From positions 6,138,001 to 6,202,000 of the forward strand of contig OV277864.1 in assembly GCA_922989275.2 (NCBI GenBank): a stretch of 64,000 nucleotides of DNA. The letters are read 5' to 3'. The position numbers and the translations under genes were made by a program. Source of the stretch: Gari tellinella. Its lineage: Eukaryota; Mollusca; Bivalvia; Cardiida; Psammobiidae. The stretch's first letter is position 1. Each line of letters begins with the position of its first letter. Under the pieces are notes generated by a model. The model saw only the letters and a program-made list of their open reading frames with translations. It did not search any database and was not told where the DNA came from. Below, piece by piece: positions 51,172 to 60,968 of this stretch.

Positions 51172-51417
51172 CAGTGGAGAATGTGTTATTCTTTCCCAAT
51201 AAACGCGTTTACGCTAAAACTATTATTTGCAGTGCAAACAGTTTGGAGCCAGATCAGACGCCGGGTAACCCGGCGTCTGATCAGGCTCCAAACTGTTTAA
51301 CACCAAGATAAACAAGAATTATCAGAATTGTCCAAATGTTGTTCTTTTCTACGTTTTAGTGCGTTGCGTTTGCGTTCGTTTGCGTTTAAACGGGAAAGAA
51401 TAACAGATTCTCCACTG
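51172..51417 (+). mobile_element. MITE family A, young 246-bp copy
   Basis: TA flanks at 51170-51171 and 51418-51419. The hairpin is perfect. It lies tail to head with the older A copy and in front of an E element. Confidence 0.9.
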
Positions 51418-51419
51418 TA

Positions 51420-51646
51420 ATGAACTCATTCCGCCCTGAAGCTTTCCAATTGTCTATATTAAATCATTTAGGGATTGATTTTAACCATTTTTGCGAAATG
51501 ACAAACAGTGCAGGCAATGTACAGAATGCTCCTGCAGGAACCCTCTGATCAGGGTTTTACACTGCTTGCCTAAGACAAATGTACTCTTCACAGGTATACT
51601 GTTTGCTAATGACTAGTTTACTAATCGCTAGGGTTGAATGTGTTAA
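51420..51646. mobile_element. MITE family E, complete
   Basis: TGAACTCATTCCGCCCTG (mutated start) to GGGTTGAATGTGTTAA. ATGACAAACAGTGCAGGC, CTCCTGCAGGAACCC, and GCGAAATGAC-type flanks are visible. It ends at a TTAA shared with a C element. Confidence 0.7.
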
Positions 51647-51855
51647 CTCGTATCCCGTTAAGGGCGCTTTGGCGTTTATTTTCAAACAGTTTCGATCTGG
51701 ATCAGACAGTAAGTATTATCTGGATACAAACTACTGGGACACTCACGCAAATGTGTCTTTTAAAAAGAAAACATTAAACCCCAACAGCACTTGTTTTACA
51801 GACGATGAATTTCTAGCAGACGAATAATGTCATGGTATAAGAGTTTGTCTGATTT
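51643..51855. mobile_element. MITE family C abutting E
   Basis: TTAACTCGTATCCCG, CAAACAGTTTCGATCTGG, a shortened hairpin (ATCAGACAGTAAGTATTATC) and ACAGACGATGAATTTC. It starts at the TTAA that closes the E copy. Confidence 0.55.
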
Positions 51856-52124
51856 TTGTAAAGGGTCCTCGTCGAAATAAATAAAAAAGTCACCTGTCTG
51901 ACCAGGTCCAAATTGTCTGAGAACCATGTCGATATACATGCATCCTCAGATATCTACAATCGTTTATATATACGTAACTGTATCAAAACAGATTATTACA
52001 GTGAAAAGTTGAAATTAGACAATGAATTTTGGAATGAATGTATTTTGTATGTCTTTCCTTTTAGCTCGTTTGTTTCGAAGAAAACAACGAGCTATTGTCA
52101 TCACCGTGGAGTCTGTTTTAACCT

Positions 52125-52610
52125 CAAGTAGCTTTTGAGCTCAGTTCATCTTCGGTCATGTCCGACAAAGGTCAATGCCATTTAGAGGTAAAATATGGTT
52201 TATTTAATATTGACCATAACTTTAAAACTGCATCTGATAGAGATTTTGTATTTGTTAAGTATACTCGACTTAAGAAGCTCTTGGGCTCAGCACAACTTGG
52301 GTCATGGCCGAAAAAGGTCAAGGTAATTTAGTTTTAACATAGTTTATTTCAAAATAGTACATATTTTTTAATCACACATACATATAAAATATTATAATGA
52401 GAATGAAAGCAATGTTTGCTTATTAAATTCTTCTCTTAGAAGGTCATTTAGAGGTCAACTAGGATTAATTTAACCCTAACCATAACTCTAAAACAACATC
52501 TGCTAGTGATTTCATATGTAGTATGTGTACTCAACGCGCAAGACTATCTTGAGCTCAAGTTTGATCATGTCAGACAAAGGTCAATGTCATTTAGAGCCCA
52601 ACAGTAGACA
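52125..52610. repeat. repeat R, diverged tandem units of about 200 bp
   Basis: TCATGTCCGACAAAGGTCAA, TCATGGCCGAAAAAGGTCAA and TCATGTCAGACAAAGGTCAA recur with CATTTAGAGGT and CATAACT(C/T)TAAAAC. This is the repeat into which element T inserted at 37-38 kb. Confidence 0.65.
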
Positions 52611-52760
52611 TACGGACAAATAGTCGAGACAGATGAAAGCAATGAGAATATCTCACTATTCTTTCTAAATATATGAGGATAACAAAACAGACGAGCGTTG
52701 GCACCTGCATGCGTTACTCTTGTTATAACCTGCTGATAGCATGCTGGTCCTATGTAACTA

Positions 52761-53006
52761 CAGTGGAGAATCTGCTATTCTTTCCCGTTTAAACGCAAAC
52801 GTACGCAAACGCAAAGCGCTAAAACGTAGAAAAGAACAACTTTTGGACGATTCTGATATTTCATGTTTATCTTGGTGGCAAACAGTTTGGAGCCTGATCA
52901 GACGCCGGGTTACCCGGCGTCTGATCTGGCTCCTAACTGTTTGTACTGCAAATAATAATTTTAGCGTAAACGCGTTTATTGGGAAAGAATAACACATTCT
53001 CCACTG
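52761..53006 (-). mobile_element. MITE family A, young copy, unit 1 of a tandem duplication
   Basis: TA at 52759-52760 and 53007-53008. 246 bp, intact ends and hairpin. Together with its right flank (to 53265) it forms the first unit of the duplication. Confidence 0.9.
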
Positions 53007-53265
53007 TATGTAACTATGAAAGTGAAAAAAACTAAACGATATTTTTGTCCAAAATCCTTAACGCATACGGTAAAAACCCTCTAATGCCCAGTAAAGTGTG
53101 TTGATTCGAAGGTGTTAAAGCAGATGACTGATTGAAGTCCTTAGGAGCATTTTTTTTACACCCACCTTGCTTTAAGGATGTAAAACACTCATAAGATATG
53201 TAATCCTTTTCTAACAAGCTATTTTGAGAAGAACTGTTTATGATAAATGAAAACATAAACATATA
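53007..53265. repeat. flank of unit 1, including a G remnant
   Basis: AAACGATATTTTTGTCC, AAAACCCTCTAATGCCCAG, GCAGATGACTGATTGAAG and ATGATAAATGAAAACAT reappear after the second A copy. GCATTTTTTTTACACC and ACCTTGCTTTAAG form a G-like hairpin arm that is missing from unit 2. Confidence 0.75.
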
Positions 53266-53521
53266 CAGTGGAGAATCTGTTATTCTTTCCCGTTTAAACG
53301 CAAACGTACGCAAACGCACGCAAACGCAAAGCGCTAAAACGTAGAAAAGAACAACTTTTGGACAATTCTGATATTTCATGTATATCTTGGTGGCAAACAG
53401 TTTGGAGCCTGATCAGACACCGGGTTACCCGGCGTCTGATCTGGCTCCAAACTGTTTGCACTGCAAATAATAGTTTTAGCGTAAACGCGTTTATTGGGAA
53501 AGAATAACACATTCTCCACTG
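53266..53521 (-). mobile_element. MITE family A, unit 2, with 10-bp internal expansion
   Basis: TA at 53264-53265 and 53522-53523. The copy is 256 bp because CGCAAACGCA is repeated once more in the GTTTGCG-type tract. Confidence 0.9.
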
Positions 53522-53745
53522 TATGTAAGTGACCAAAACGAAACGATATTTTTGTCCAAATTCCTTTACGAATACAGTAAAACCCCTCTATGATGCCCAG
53601 TAAAGTTGTAAATTCGAAGTTGTTTAAAGTAGATGACTGATTGAAGTCTTTAGGATGTAAAACACTCATAAGATATGTAACCTTTTTCTACCAAGCTTTT
53701 TGGAGAAGAGCTGTTTATGATAAATGAAAACATAAACATATACAT
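53522..53745. repeat. flank of unit 2
   Basis: It aligns with 53007-53263 but lacks about 35 bp between GTCTTTAG and GATGTAAAAC. After ACATATACA the similarity stops. Confidence 0.75.
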
Positions 53746-54735
53746 TTTGCTGTACTTGATATTGCACTACGGCCATTTGGAAAAGATGCATCAATTGAAG
53801 AGTGTTTCATATGTTGTCCCATTCGAAGTACAAACTTCAGTAAAACCCATTTCAAATGAAACAAATATGGATATTTATTACTCTTTATTTCTAAGGTATT
53901 ATTTTCACACCAAGAAAAATCAAGATAAAACAGGCACATTATTTGAAGAAATATGCAGCTCTGAATATCAACAAGATAGTTTTATGGGTAGACAATTTTT
54001 AAGTAAAAACACCCAACAATAATTAACTTTGAAAACAAAGAAAAGATTCTAGTATTTAACTTTTTCTAATACTTTATCAGATGACATCCCCTACAGCGAC
54101 ACTGCAAAATAGGGGGAAAATGAAAGGTTGCTCTTGAATATTTTGAGTTATCAAATTAAAATAGTAATTGCCCTGTAAAAAGGTTACTATTTTTTTCATT
54201 TATTGGTAGAAAGTCCTATTTAATGCTAAATACACCGTTTAGGGACGTATAACTGACTGTTCGTTTTATTGTCTCCAACGGGACTTAGGCCTATGGGACA
54301 GAAAATCAAGGATTTATCCGATTAGCAACTCGGATGGAAACGATTCTGGTACGAAACGAACCGGGCCGCAGTGCTTTGCTGAATCAACGAACACGGCGGT
54401 TTGCCCTCAGACATCTTTTTTTATTAGAAAAATGATAGAATTTGAGTTTGAGACAGTTTCGGGTTTAATTTTTACCTTCACAAAGATAACCTTATACTTA
54501 ATTCATTTCCGATTGCGACATTACTGAGCATGAACAGAGCTATCTGCCATATATCAGACTCTTGTGTTAACGTTAAGCTGACATGTCTTATATTCAATCA
54601 ATTAACCTTTCACTCAATCAATTAACCTGATATTTGTGGTCGTCATAAACGTTTTTTTTTTATTGTAGTTCTTTCTATAATGTAAGGAAAAATTGGCATG
54701 TAGTGACCATTTAATGACGAAGTTCGAAAATAGTC
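53746..54735. other. no recognisable gene
   Basis: A 101-codon frame (53717-54022, plus strand) has no recognisable domain and starts in the duplicated flank. The remaining sequence shows no repeat ends. This is the longest interval in the right half without a transposon I can name. Confidence 0.35.
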
Positions 54736-54949
54736 TTAACCCTTAGCCCGCCAAATAAATTGTCGTCTGCTATATTTCTCATCTGCTTCAAGTTTCAAAG
54801 TGCTTCAAAGTTGCTCAAAATTGCTGAAAATGTTGTCCGAGTGCCAAACAGCTTGGATCCGGATGAGACGCCGAGTTACTCGGCGTCTCATCCGGATCCA
54901 AGCTGTTTGCATATGGAGCTATAGTCGTGAGTGGCAGGCTAAGGGTTAA
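54736..54949. mobile_element. MITE family C with 31-bp perfect hairpin arms
   Basis: TTAACCCTTAGCCCGCC to GGCAGGCTAAGGGTTAA. The hairpin (54845-54909) reads CAAACAGCTTGGATCCGG then ATGAGACGCCGAG, with a perfect complement. Relative to the common stem, positions in GATCAG and CAGTTT have changed in both arms. Confidence 0.85.
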
Positions 54950-55211
54950 TACAAGGGGTTATAAAAATTCATAACAACTCCTTCAGGTGTATTTGTTTTG
55001 TCAGGAATTAGAAAAAAATATTCGAAATATTCCTAGTACTTCCTCAACTTAATGTTTTGTTCAACACCGTGGCAATCTTTCTCACAGCGTTCTAGTTTTG
55101 TTATATCACAGGAATTGACTAAAGTAAAGCGCGCTCATTTCGTTTAAAAAAAGTAAAACTGGCTTTACTGTAGGCGTAACCGTTTCATCGTAACATTTAA
55201 AGGTTTAGTTT

Positions 55212-55446
55212 TTTACCCCTTCACCGCCATATTGTCGTTTTCTTCAATAGTGTTGTCTGAAATATCTTTTCAAAGTTATATATAATGCAGTATGGCTGAC
55301 GTTAATTAAGGACGAGTAACAAACGGTTAAGGACGAGTGTCAAACGGTTTGGATCCTGATCAGACGCCGCGTTACGCGGCGTCTGATCAGGACCCAAACC
55401 GTTTGCAAAAGGCGCATTTTCGCGTGATTGATTGTAAAAAGGTTAA
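55212..55446. mobile_element. MITE family C, complete
   Basis: TTTACCCCTTCACCGCC, ATTGTCGTTTTCTTC, a perfect hairpin with CAAACGGTTTGGATCC and apex CGCGTTACGCG, then GTAAAAAGGTTAA. A 19-bp tract GGACGAGTGTCAAACGGTT is partly duplicated in front of the hairpin. Confidence 0.75.
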
Positions 55447-55609
55447 TCTGACAGCTGGATAATTCGGGATTGGCATTCTGGAGATGTTATCTGAAAGCTC
55501 ATTTTATTGTCTCCTGATATTTCTGAACCGTGCAGTTCATTAATACATTTTATGCAAAATCACAATATCAATATTTCTCTCCGTATCTTGGTCCGTCAGT
55601 AGACCCCTG

Positions 55610-55816
55610 TAGGCTTCGGGTGAATATGTTATAACTATTGGAAACAGATTGGATCCAGATGAAACGCCTAGTAAATCGGCGTTTTACCTAGACCCAATCT
55701 GTTTACCACTCTGGTGATAGTTGTTTTGAAATGGAGTGCATATATAAATCAACTCAGATAATAATGCAGACGGCACGCTTTTTGCAGTCGACAATTACAT
55801 ATCGTGAATATGGTTA
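55610..55816. mobile_element. MITE family C, variant stem
   Basis: Stem AACAGATTGGATCCAG and CTAGACCCAATCTGTT with GATGAAACGCC/GGCGTTTTACC; several paired changes. GCAGACGGCACGC follows and the copy ends ATGGTTAA. Confidence 0.6.
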
Positions 55817-56101
55817 ATAGACATATTGGAGCAAAAAGGGTGCAGTAATATTTGCTATTATATACTGAGATCAATCAAAAGTAACGCTTGAAATTCTACA
55901 ATATGTTTTAAATAGGCTTTAGGTAAAAACGGAATACTTATATATGCGACTGAGCTTTCTGTGTCTGTCATATCTATTCGTACTTTGTCTTTGTTAGGAC
56001 CGCCAATTGGTCTTAACTCATGCATTCTTTCATTTCTTGTCTACCCGTTGCCAATAAAATCCAATTCGGTTTTTCATTCATGCATATTTCTGTATCAAAC
56101 G

Positions 56102-56172
56102 AATGTGAACAGTTTGCAAAATTAGACTCCGAGTAACTAAGTGTCCTCGTAGGATCCTAATTGTTTGCAAAC
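56102..56172. mobile_element. decayed module-1 hairpin
   Basis: GAACAGTTTGCAAAATTAG, ACTCCGAGTAACTAAGTGTC and GGATCCTAATTGTTTGC show the remains of a hairpin with no recognised ends. Confidence 0.4.
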
Positions 56173-56189
56173 GTCATACGATCTAGAAA

Positions 56190-56580
56190 ACATTGTTCTT
56201 TACCATTCAGTAGAAACCATATACAAAACGCAATATTACAAAATGAAGACAATAACAACATTTGAAAAACATCTGAAAGGAAAGAATGGGACCCCTTTCA
56301 TAAAACTTTGTGCGACAAAGACGATCGTAAGTCTAAACTTTCAAATACATTTAATTTCTGATTTCTCAATCTAAGGCAATTCCAAAGATATATCATAACA
56401 CATGATAAGATGATGAAATATATAATAATTGATACTTTTATAATCTGATTTACGACAATATTTGTCGTACGAAACGGGCCCCTGCTTACTAGGGTCTGAT
56501 CTGGCACCAAGCTGTTTGCAATGTACACTATTGATCTAGCAAAAACGCGTTATTGTGAAAGAATCACTTTCTACGCTGTA
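56190..56580 (-). mobile_element. MITE family A split by foldback Q
   Basis: TTGTTCTTTACC and AAAACGCAATATTACAAAATG are a diverged right side. After the Q copy the second arm and left end follow (GGTCTGATCTGGCACCAAG, AACGCGTTATTGTG, ACTTTCTACGCTG, TA). Confidence 0.45.
56289..56482. repeat. foldback Q, diverged copy
   Basis: GGACCCCTTTCATAAAACT and ACGAAACGGGCCCC are the ends. GCGACAAAGACGATCGTAAG and TTACGACAATATTTGTCG are the inner arms. The central stem is lost. Confidence 0.65.
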
Positions 56581-56768
56581 CAATTTGATCTCGCTATAAT
56601 GAAGGTTAACCTCCAGCATAACGTAACCATGTTCACGACTTTTGAACAAAGAATACACCAACTATTCCCCCTGGCATCACATATTTTTTCTAAATAAAAA
56701 CAAAACATCACACCGAATCCCGCAAGGCAGTTGGCTTCAGAGATAAAACTTGCACACATTGTTAAATA

Positions 56769-57220
56769 CAGTAAATATCTCTATTACGACAAGTAACAAG
56801 AAGGCAAATTGAATGCATTAAAGACAATAACAGTTTAAAGCAAGGTGAACGTAGAACAGAGAGCTCCTTAACCCTTTCCCTCATAGAAGCGCCTTTTAGC
56901 GAATATGATTTATTCCTCCGCTGAAGAAAATAGTTCCAATTTAATCAGTCATGAATATATAGTATAGGGAATATTTTCTATGTTTTAGCGCAATGAAGCT
57001 TAAAGCAGGCTGAAAGTAAAGTAGAATGCGCCTTAAGGCGCATTCTGCTTTACTTTCAACCTGCTTTAAGTGGTCAACTATCTTCTATACTAGAAGTAGG
57101 CTTATCAGGTAAAGGGTTAAGGAGCTCTCTGTTTTATGTTCACCTTGTTTTAAGCAGTTACCTACCTCAAACAACTCGTAATTAACACAATTAAGTGTTC
57201 GTAATAGAGAGATGTTACTG
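56769..57220. mobile_element. MITE family G with B inserted at the hairpin apex
   Basis: Ends CAGTAAATATCTCTATTACG and CGTAATAGAGAGATGTTACTG sit between TA at 56767-56768 and 57221-57222. The arms are TAAAGCAAGGTGAACG..AGAGAGCTCC and GGAGCTCTCT..GTTCACCTTG. Without B the apex reads GAGCTCCTTAAGGAGCTC, a perfect palindrome. Confidence 0.8.
56868..57120. mobile_element. MITE family B at the apex of G
   Basis: TTAACCCTTTCCCTC to GGTAAAGGGTTAA with its own apex GCGCCTTAAGGCGC. TTAA at 56868-56871 and 57117-57120 is the duplicated target. This is the clearest proof that B targets TTAA. Confidence 0.9.
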
Positions 57221-57314
57221 TAATATCTGTTTAATGAAAGACGACACTGTGAAACATGAGTTGTCTGTTTAGAGATAACGTTAACCTTCATCCGTTATAT
57301 AATATATAAACATA

Positions 57315-57505
57315 CACTGGAAAAACGTTATTCTTTACTGTTACTTTACGAAACTAAATGAAAACGCAATGCAATGGAATGTTAAAAGTTACACTTTTTA
57401 AAAAGTCCTTAAGATATGTATTATGCAGATTGGCAAACATTTTGAAGCCTGGTCAGACGCTGGGCTAACCGCTATCTGATCGGACTTAAAACTGCTTGCA
57501 ATTAA
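57315..57505 (-). mobile_element. MITE family A, partial
   Basis: CACTGGAAAAACGTTATTC follows TA; AACGCAATGCAATGGAATG and GCCTGGTCAGACGCTGGGC are present. The left-side end is lost. Confidence 0.5.
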
Positions 57506-57571
57506 CAGAAGGTTTTTATCATAGAATTGGCTTGTACATGTAGTAGGTAAAAAGACAGTATTCAGCACTAT

Positions 57572-57918
57572 ATAAACCCTTCTTCTTTCAGAAAGTCGTC
57601 TGTTTCGAATAATGTCGCCCGCAAACATTTCAGAAAGATATATTTCATGTCATTTTAACTAGAGAAACCAATTTCAGTGTATGTAACATAGTCTGAATCC
57701 TGTTATTTCAACGGACAACAGCTAAACACCATCATAAAAATTCATTCAATTTGTAAAAGGTTCTCTACATTTAAATACAACACAGCTGCTTGTAAAAATT
57801 GTCTCACAACAGCCGAATTGGTGACCAATGCCCTTAACACGTGTTACTTGGCGTCTGGTCGGGACCCAAACTGTTTGCAAAATCGACTATAGTCGTATAT
57901 AGTGATGGCAGTGCTAAA
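57572..57918. mobile_element. MITE family C, disrupted
   Basis: AACCCTTCTTCTTTCAG and AAGTCGTCTGTTTCG lie at the left, and only the second hairpin arm (TTGGCGTCTGGTCGGGACCC) and TCGACTATAGTCGTATATAG lie at 57835-57918. About 190 bp of unassigned sequence separates them. Confidence 0.45.
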
Positions 57919-58496
57919 TGAATTTCATTTCTCCCATTCATATTTGAATTATTGTAATAATTGCTCTGGTTTCCATCCAATCATTGACCAACAGTAATGG
58001 GCATGAATGAAATCCCATTCTGTAGGATGACAAAACAAGAACCAAGAATATGTTGCTTCTGAATAAACGTTTCGACCAAAAGGAAATATTTTTTTAACCG
58101 ATAAAGGCATATCGGTCACAAGAGTCTGTATTCAACAAACGGCGTAGACCCTGATGACACCCGCAAAATGCGGCGACTTATCAGGGTCTGCATAGTTGTG
58201 TATTTCATCAAAATGAGCTGCTACATAGAGAAGCACACTGTCATATCTTCGGGCCACCCTTGATTACCTAGAATGAAGTCGCCCAGCAAGCATACAGAGA
58301 GGGTTTAATACAATATCCAGGCATGGTGGGTTAATAGTTTTGACAGTAAGGAGGTATTTTACTGCCCATGTTGTCATGTTCAGATACTAAATTTCATCTC
58401 AGGCAATGTGGCCAATAAAGGATGACATTGACGACTATTTTATAGGATGTTTTAAAGAACATAAAACTTTGGTGCCCTATGGAAATAGAAACACTA
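57919..58496. other. mostly unassigned; one D/E-type hairpin
   Basis: At 58134-58198 CAAACGGCGTAGACCCTG..CCCGCAAAATGCGG..CAGGGTCTGC is a decayed hairpin. Nothing else is recognised. Confidence 0.4.
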
Positions 58497-58882
58497 CAAT
58501 CGAACCGCGATATCTAGACCTTGCTTAAGTCGAACTTCCCCTTTTACCCTAGTTGAATTTCGATTATTCGTGACCACTTAAGTCAAACATACCCGTACAG
58601 TCGAACTTCGATATCTCGGACTCGTTTAACTCGACTATCCGATATGTCGACACATGAACTACATTATTTCATGCTCGGTAAAGTCGAAAATACCCATATT
58701 TCAAGTTAAAACGTGGCTTAGCCACGTTTTAACTTTGAATTACGGGTATTTTCGACTTTTAACCGATTTCGATATATCGAAGTTCGACTGTTTGTCAAAT
58801 TTAAAAAGGTCGCTTAGCCACTTTTTTACTTTGAAGCGGGTAAGTTCGACATGAGCGAGGTCGAGATAATGAGATTCAATGG
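58497..58882. mobile_element. MITE family F containing a second F
   Basis: Ends CAATCGAACCGCGATATC and GAGATAATGAGATTCAATG lie between TA at 58495-58496 and 58883-58884. The right side has GTCGCTTAGCCAC and GGTAAGTTCGACATG. A younger F copy (58598-58790) splits it at ACCCGTA. Confidence 0.7.
58598..58790. mobile_element. MITE family F, reference copy
   Basis: Ends CAGTCGAACTTCGATATC and GATATATCGAAGTTCGACTG follow TA and precede a mutated TT. A 35-bp hairpin has arms GTTAAAACGTGGC/GCCACGTTTTAAC and GTCGAAAATACCC/GGGTATTTTCGAC. Confidence 0.8.
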
Positions 58883-59182
58883 TACAACAGTTGTACTGTT
58901 TTGTTTACGTTTGGTGAAGGTGGAATCGTGTCGCAGTAAACATGTGTGACATTCTTATAGTGATGGCAGTACTGTGGATAAGACTAAAGCAAACTGCCGC
59001 TATAGCGACGGTTTAACTACCCCATATCCAATAAGTCTTTTTCGTTTAAGATATTCAGTGTTGTTCTCTGCATCATATGACAAACTAACAAAAATGTCAG
59101 ACCTTGACTTTCAGACCTTGCCGGTGTAACGCAGTAGAATGACCCACCCGTGCAAAAGGACCCGGGGCTTTATACTACGTAG

Positions 59183-59341
59183 AGAAATGACCCCAGACCG
59201 CGAGACTACTACAGTAACTTGTACTCATTTCCCCCTCTTACCATTGTCCAATGGAACGCGCTGCCATCAGATGTTGTGCTGACTGGGGACTTGAGCCAGT
59301 TCAAGTCAGCAGTCAGCAACATCTGCCATTTTAAACCATGA
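59183..59341 (+). pseudogene. C-terminal fragment of a third LINE ORF2
   Basis: The frame after a stop at 59180 reads RNDPRPRDYYSNLYSFPP and then TIVQWNALPSDVV, GDLSQFKSAVS, ending with a stop at 59339-59341. The motif 'W N x L P' followed by 'L..FK' is the typical C-terminus of several LINE clades. Upstream domains are gone. Its wording differs from the two LINEs above. Confidence 0.7.
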
Positions 59342-59535
59342 GTCCTGCAATGCTGTCTTTATCCTGATTTTTTAAAATCTTTTTTACTGCTAGTATTGCA
59401 ACCATATCATCTTTACCTCTCTACTTTCTTATCTTTAATCTGTTCCTATTTCTACTAATAGGCACTGGCGCGCAACTGCTCGAAATTACCCGTTAGGGTG
59501 TGAAGCAGTATATCTACATGTAGATAGATATATAG
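59342..59535 (+). mobile_element. 3' tail of the third LINE
   Basis: Sequence after the stop includes GGCACTGGCGCGCAACTG, GAAATTACCCGTTAGGG and a short repeat TAGATAGATATATAG at the end. This fits a LINE 3' untranslated region with a simple-repeat tail. Confidence 0.5.
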
Positions 59536-59537
59536 CT

Positions 59538-59637
59538 TGATCAGAGGGTTCTTAAAGGACCTATCTGATCAGTGAACACTGTTTACATGGGACCACAATA
59601 CCCTGAATGGGTACATTATTTGTCAGTAGAGGTTATC
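59538..59637. mobile_element. MITE family E, partial
   Basis: TTGATCAGAGGGTTCTTAAAG, GTGAACACTGTTTACATGG and GGTACATTATTTGTCAGTAG follow the E order. The hairpin apex contains TTAA (TTCTTAAAGGA). Confidence 0.55.
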
Positions 59638-59847
59638 CCATTCGCTGTCTCCACCGAGTAAAATAGTTATTTGCAAACAATTTGGATTCTGATCAGATGT
59701 CGCGTAACGCGACGTCTGATCAGGATTCAAACTGTTTACACTCATTTCAAATTTTCTTATGTCCAAGTACCTAACATTTAAATTTAATAAGCAAAAACAG
59801 ACAGTTATAGTTAAAAATTAATGACGTAATTGCAGCGGAGGAATTAA
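59633..59847. mobile_element. MITE family C
   Basis: TTATCCCATTCGCTG, GTTATTTGCAAACAATTTGG, hairpin apex CGCGTAACGCG with TGTCGCG/CGCGACG paired change, and GCGGAGGAATTAA at the end. Confidence 0.7.
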
Positions 59848-59889
59848 GATTGTTTGACTATCTGTTGATTATTTCTTTAGTCAATATAT

Positions 59890-59962
59890 CTCAATTTTAA
59901 TTTCAAGATATAAAAGCAGATGATAATTATTAAAAATAAATGACGTCATGGCAGTAAAACGT
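59890..59962. mobile_element. C right-end fragment
   Basis: AAAAGCAGATGATAATTATT, a TGACGTCA at 59941-59948 and GGCAGTAAAACG reproduce the C terminus without the rest of the element. Confidence 0.55.
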
Positions 59963-60306
59963 CTCCACATGACATTCGAGTTTGAATATGATATTTTATT
60001 AGATTCATAAACCAATACCATGGTGAAGAATATAGAAAGACGAACGAATTATATAGCAAAACATTTAATAATACCAAATCATATAGTGATAAATAATTCA
60101 ATATAAAACACGCTTTATGAACAATTTCTCATCGAGGTTAATGTTCTCGTAATGTAATTAATCTTGTTAATCTCTATAGTATCATAAAATTGCTGGAGAT
60201 GTTTTATAACTGATATTGAGTATGTAATAAAGCAATGTAAAAGAAATATAGTCCAACCACGAAAACTAGAATTCGCTATAGTCGTACTACCAGTATTTAG
60301 CACGTT
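59963..60306. other. no recognisable feature
   Basis: AT-rich sequence without recognised features. Confidence 0.3.
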
Positions 60307-60857
60307 TTAACCCTTATCGTGCTTATACCCCCATTCCACTAGACGGCGATCTATGGCGCTCTGTGAGAGCGCCGCAGGTCGCCATACAGAGCGCTACTTG
60401 AGCGCGAATTGGCTTATATTTGCAAACAGCTTGGATCCGGATCAGACACCGCGTCGGATATGGATCCAATCTGTTTTGCACTCATATATACATTTTCTCT
60501 ATTTTAAAAATGTAAAATAATCATTATTATTTTTTTCGCGGACGATTGTTGTAAACAAGTGTGCCAAATACTTTATGAAGGGAGGATAGATATCCGTCAT
60601 GATGAAAAATAGTTACTTCCCTTAGTTTTGAATGCACCATTTACTTATGAGGATTTATTGACAAGACACAACCAAAAACGGTAAAATGGAATCGATTTTG
60701 ATATCATATCCGCGAAAAATAGATTTGCAATACGCTTACGCGAAAAATGAATACGCTAAAAATTCATTTTCGGTAGAATAGCTAAATTTGCGTCTCGCGT
60801 AAAAAACCACTTATACGGTATTTTAAGCAGACGATAATTCAGCATGATAAGGATTAA
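60307..60857. mobile_element. MITE family C with two internal insertions
   Basis: TTAACCCTTATCGTGC starts and AGCATGATAAGGATTAA ends it. Between CCC and the hairpin there is an extra GC-rich block (about 60328-60415) with GGCGATCTATGGCGCTCTG and its partial complement. The second insertion (about 60560-60822) contains TTTTCGCGTAAGC-like motifs and ends CACTTATACGGTA. After it the C-type AAGCAGACGATAATTC resumes. Confidence 0.55.
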
Positions 60858-60869
60858 CTTAGAATAAAG

Positions 60870-60964
60870 GATGTTCGACTCAAGTGAGCTTGAATTTCAA
60901 ACCCTTATTGAACATTTGTAGGTTAATTTCAACTTTAGCGAGTTCGAGATACCGACTGTAATTC
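60870..60964. mobile_element. MITE family F fragment
   Basis: GTTCGACTCAAGTGAGC and TAGCGAGTTCGAGATACCG, ACTGTAA at the end, match one side of F. Confidence 0.5.
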
Positions 60965-60968
60965 AGAC

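Noticed and set aside
53717..54022. 101-residue plus-strand reading frame as a gene
   Set aside because: No domain, signal peptide or homology is recognised, and its beginning lies in a duplicated MITE flank.
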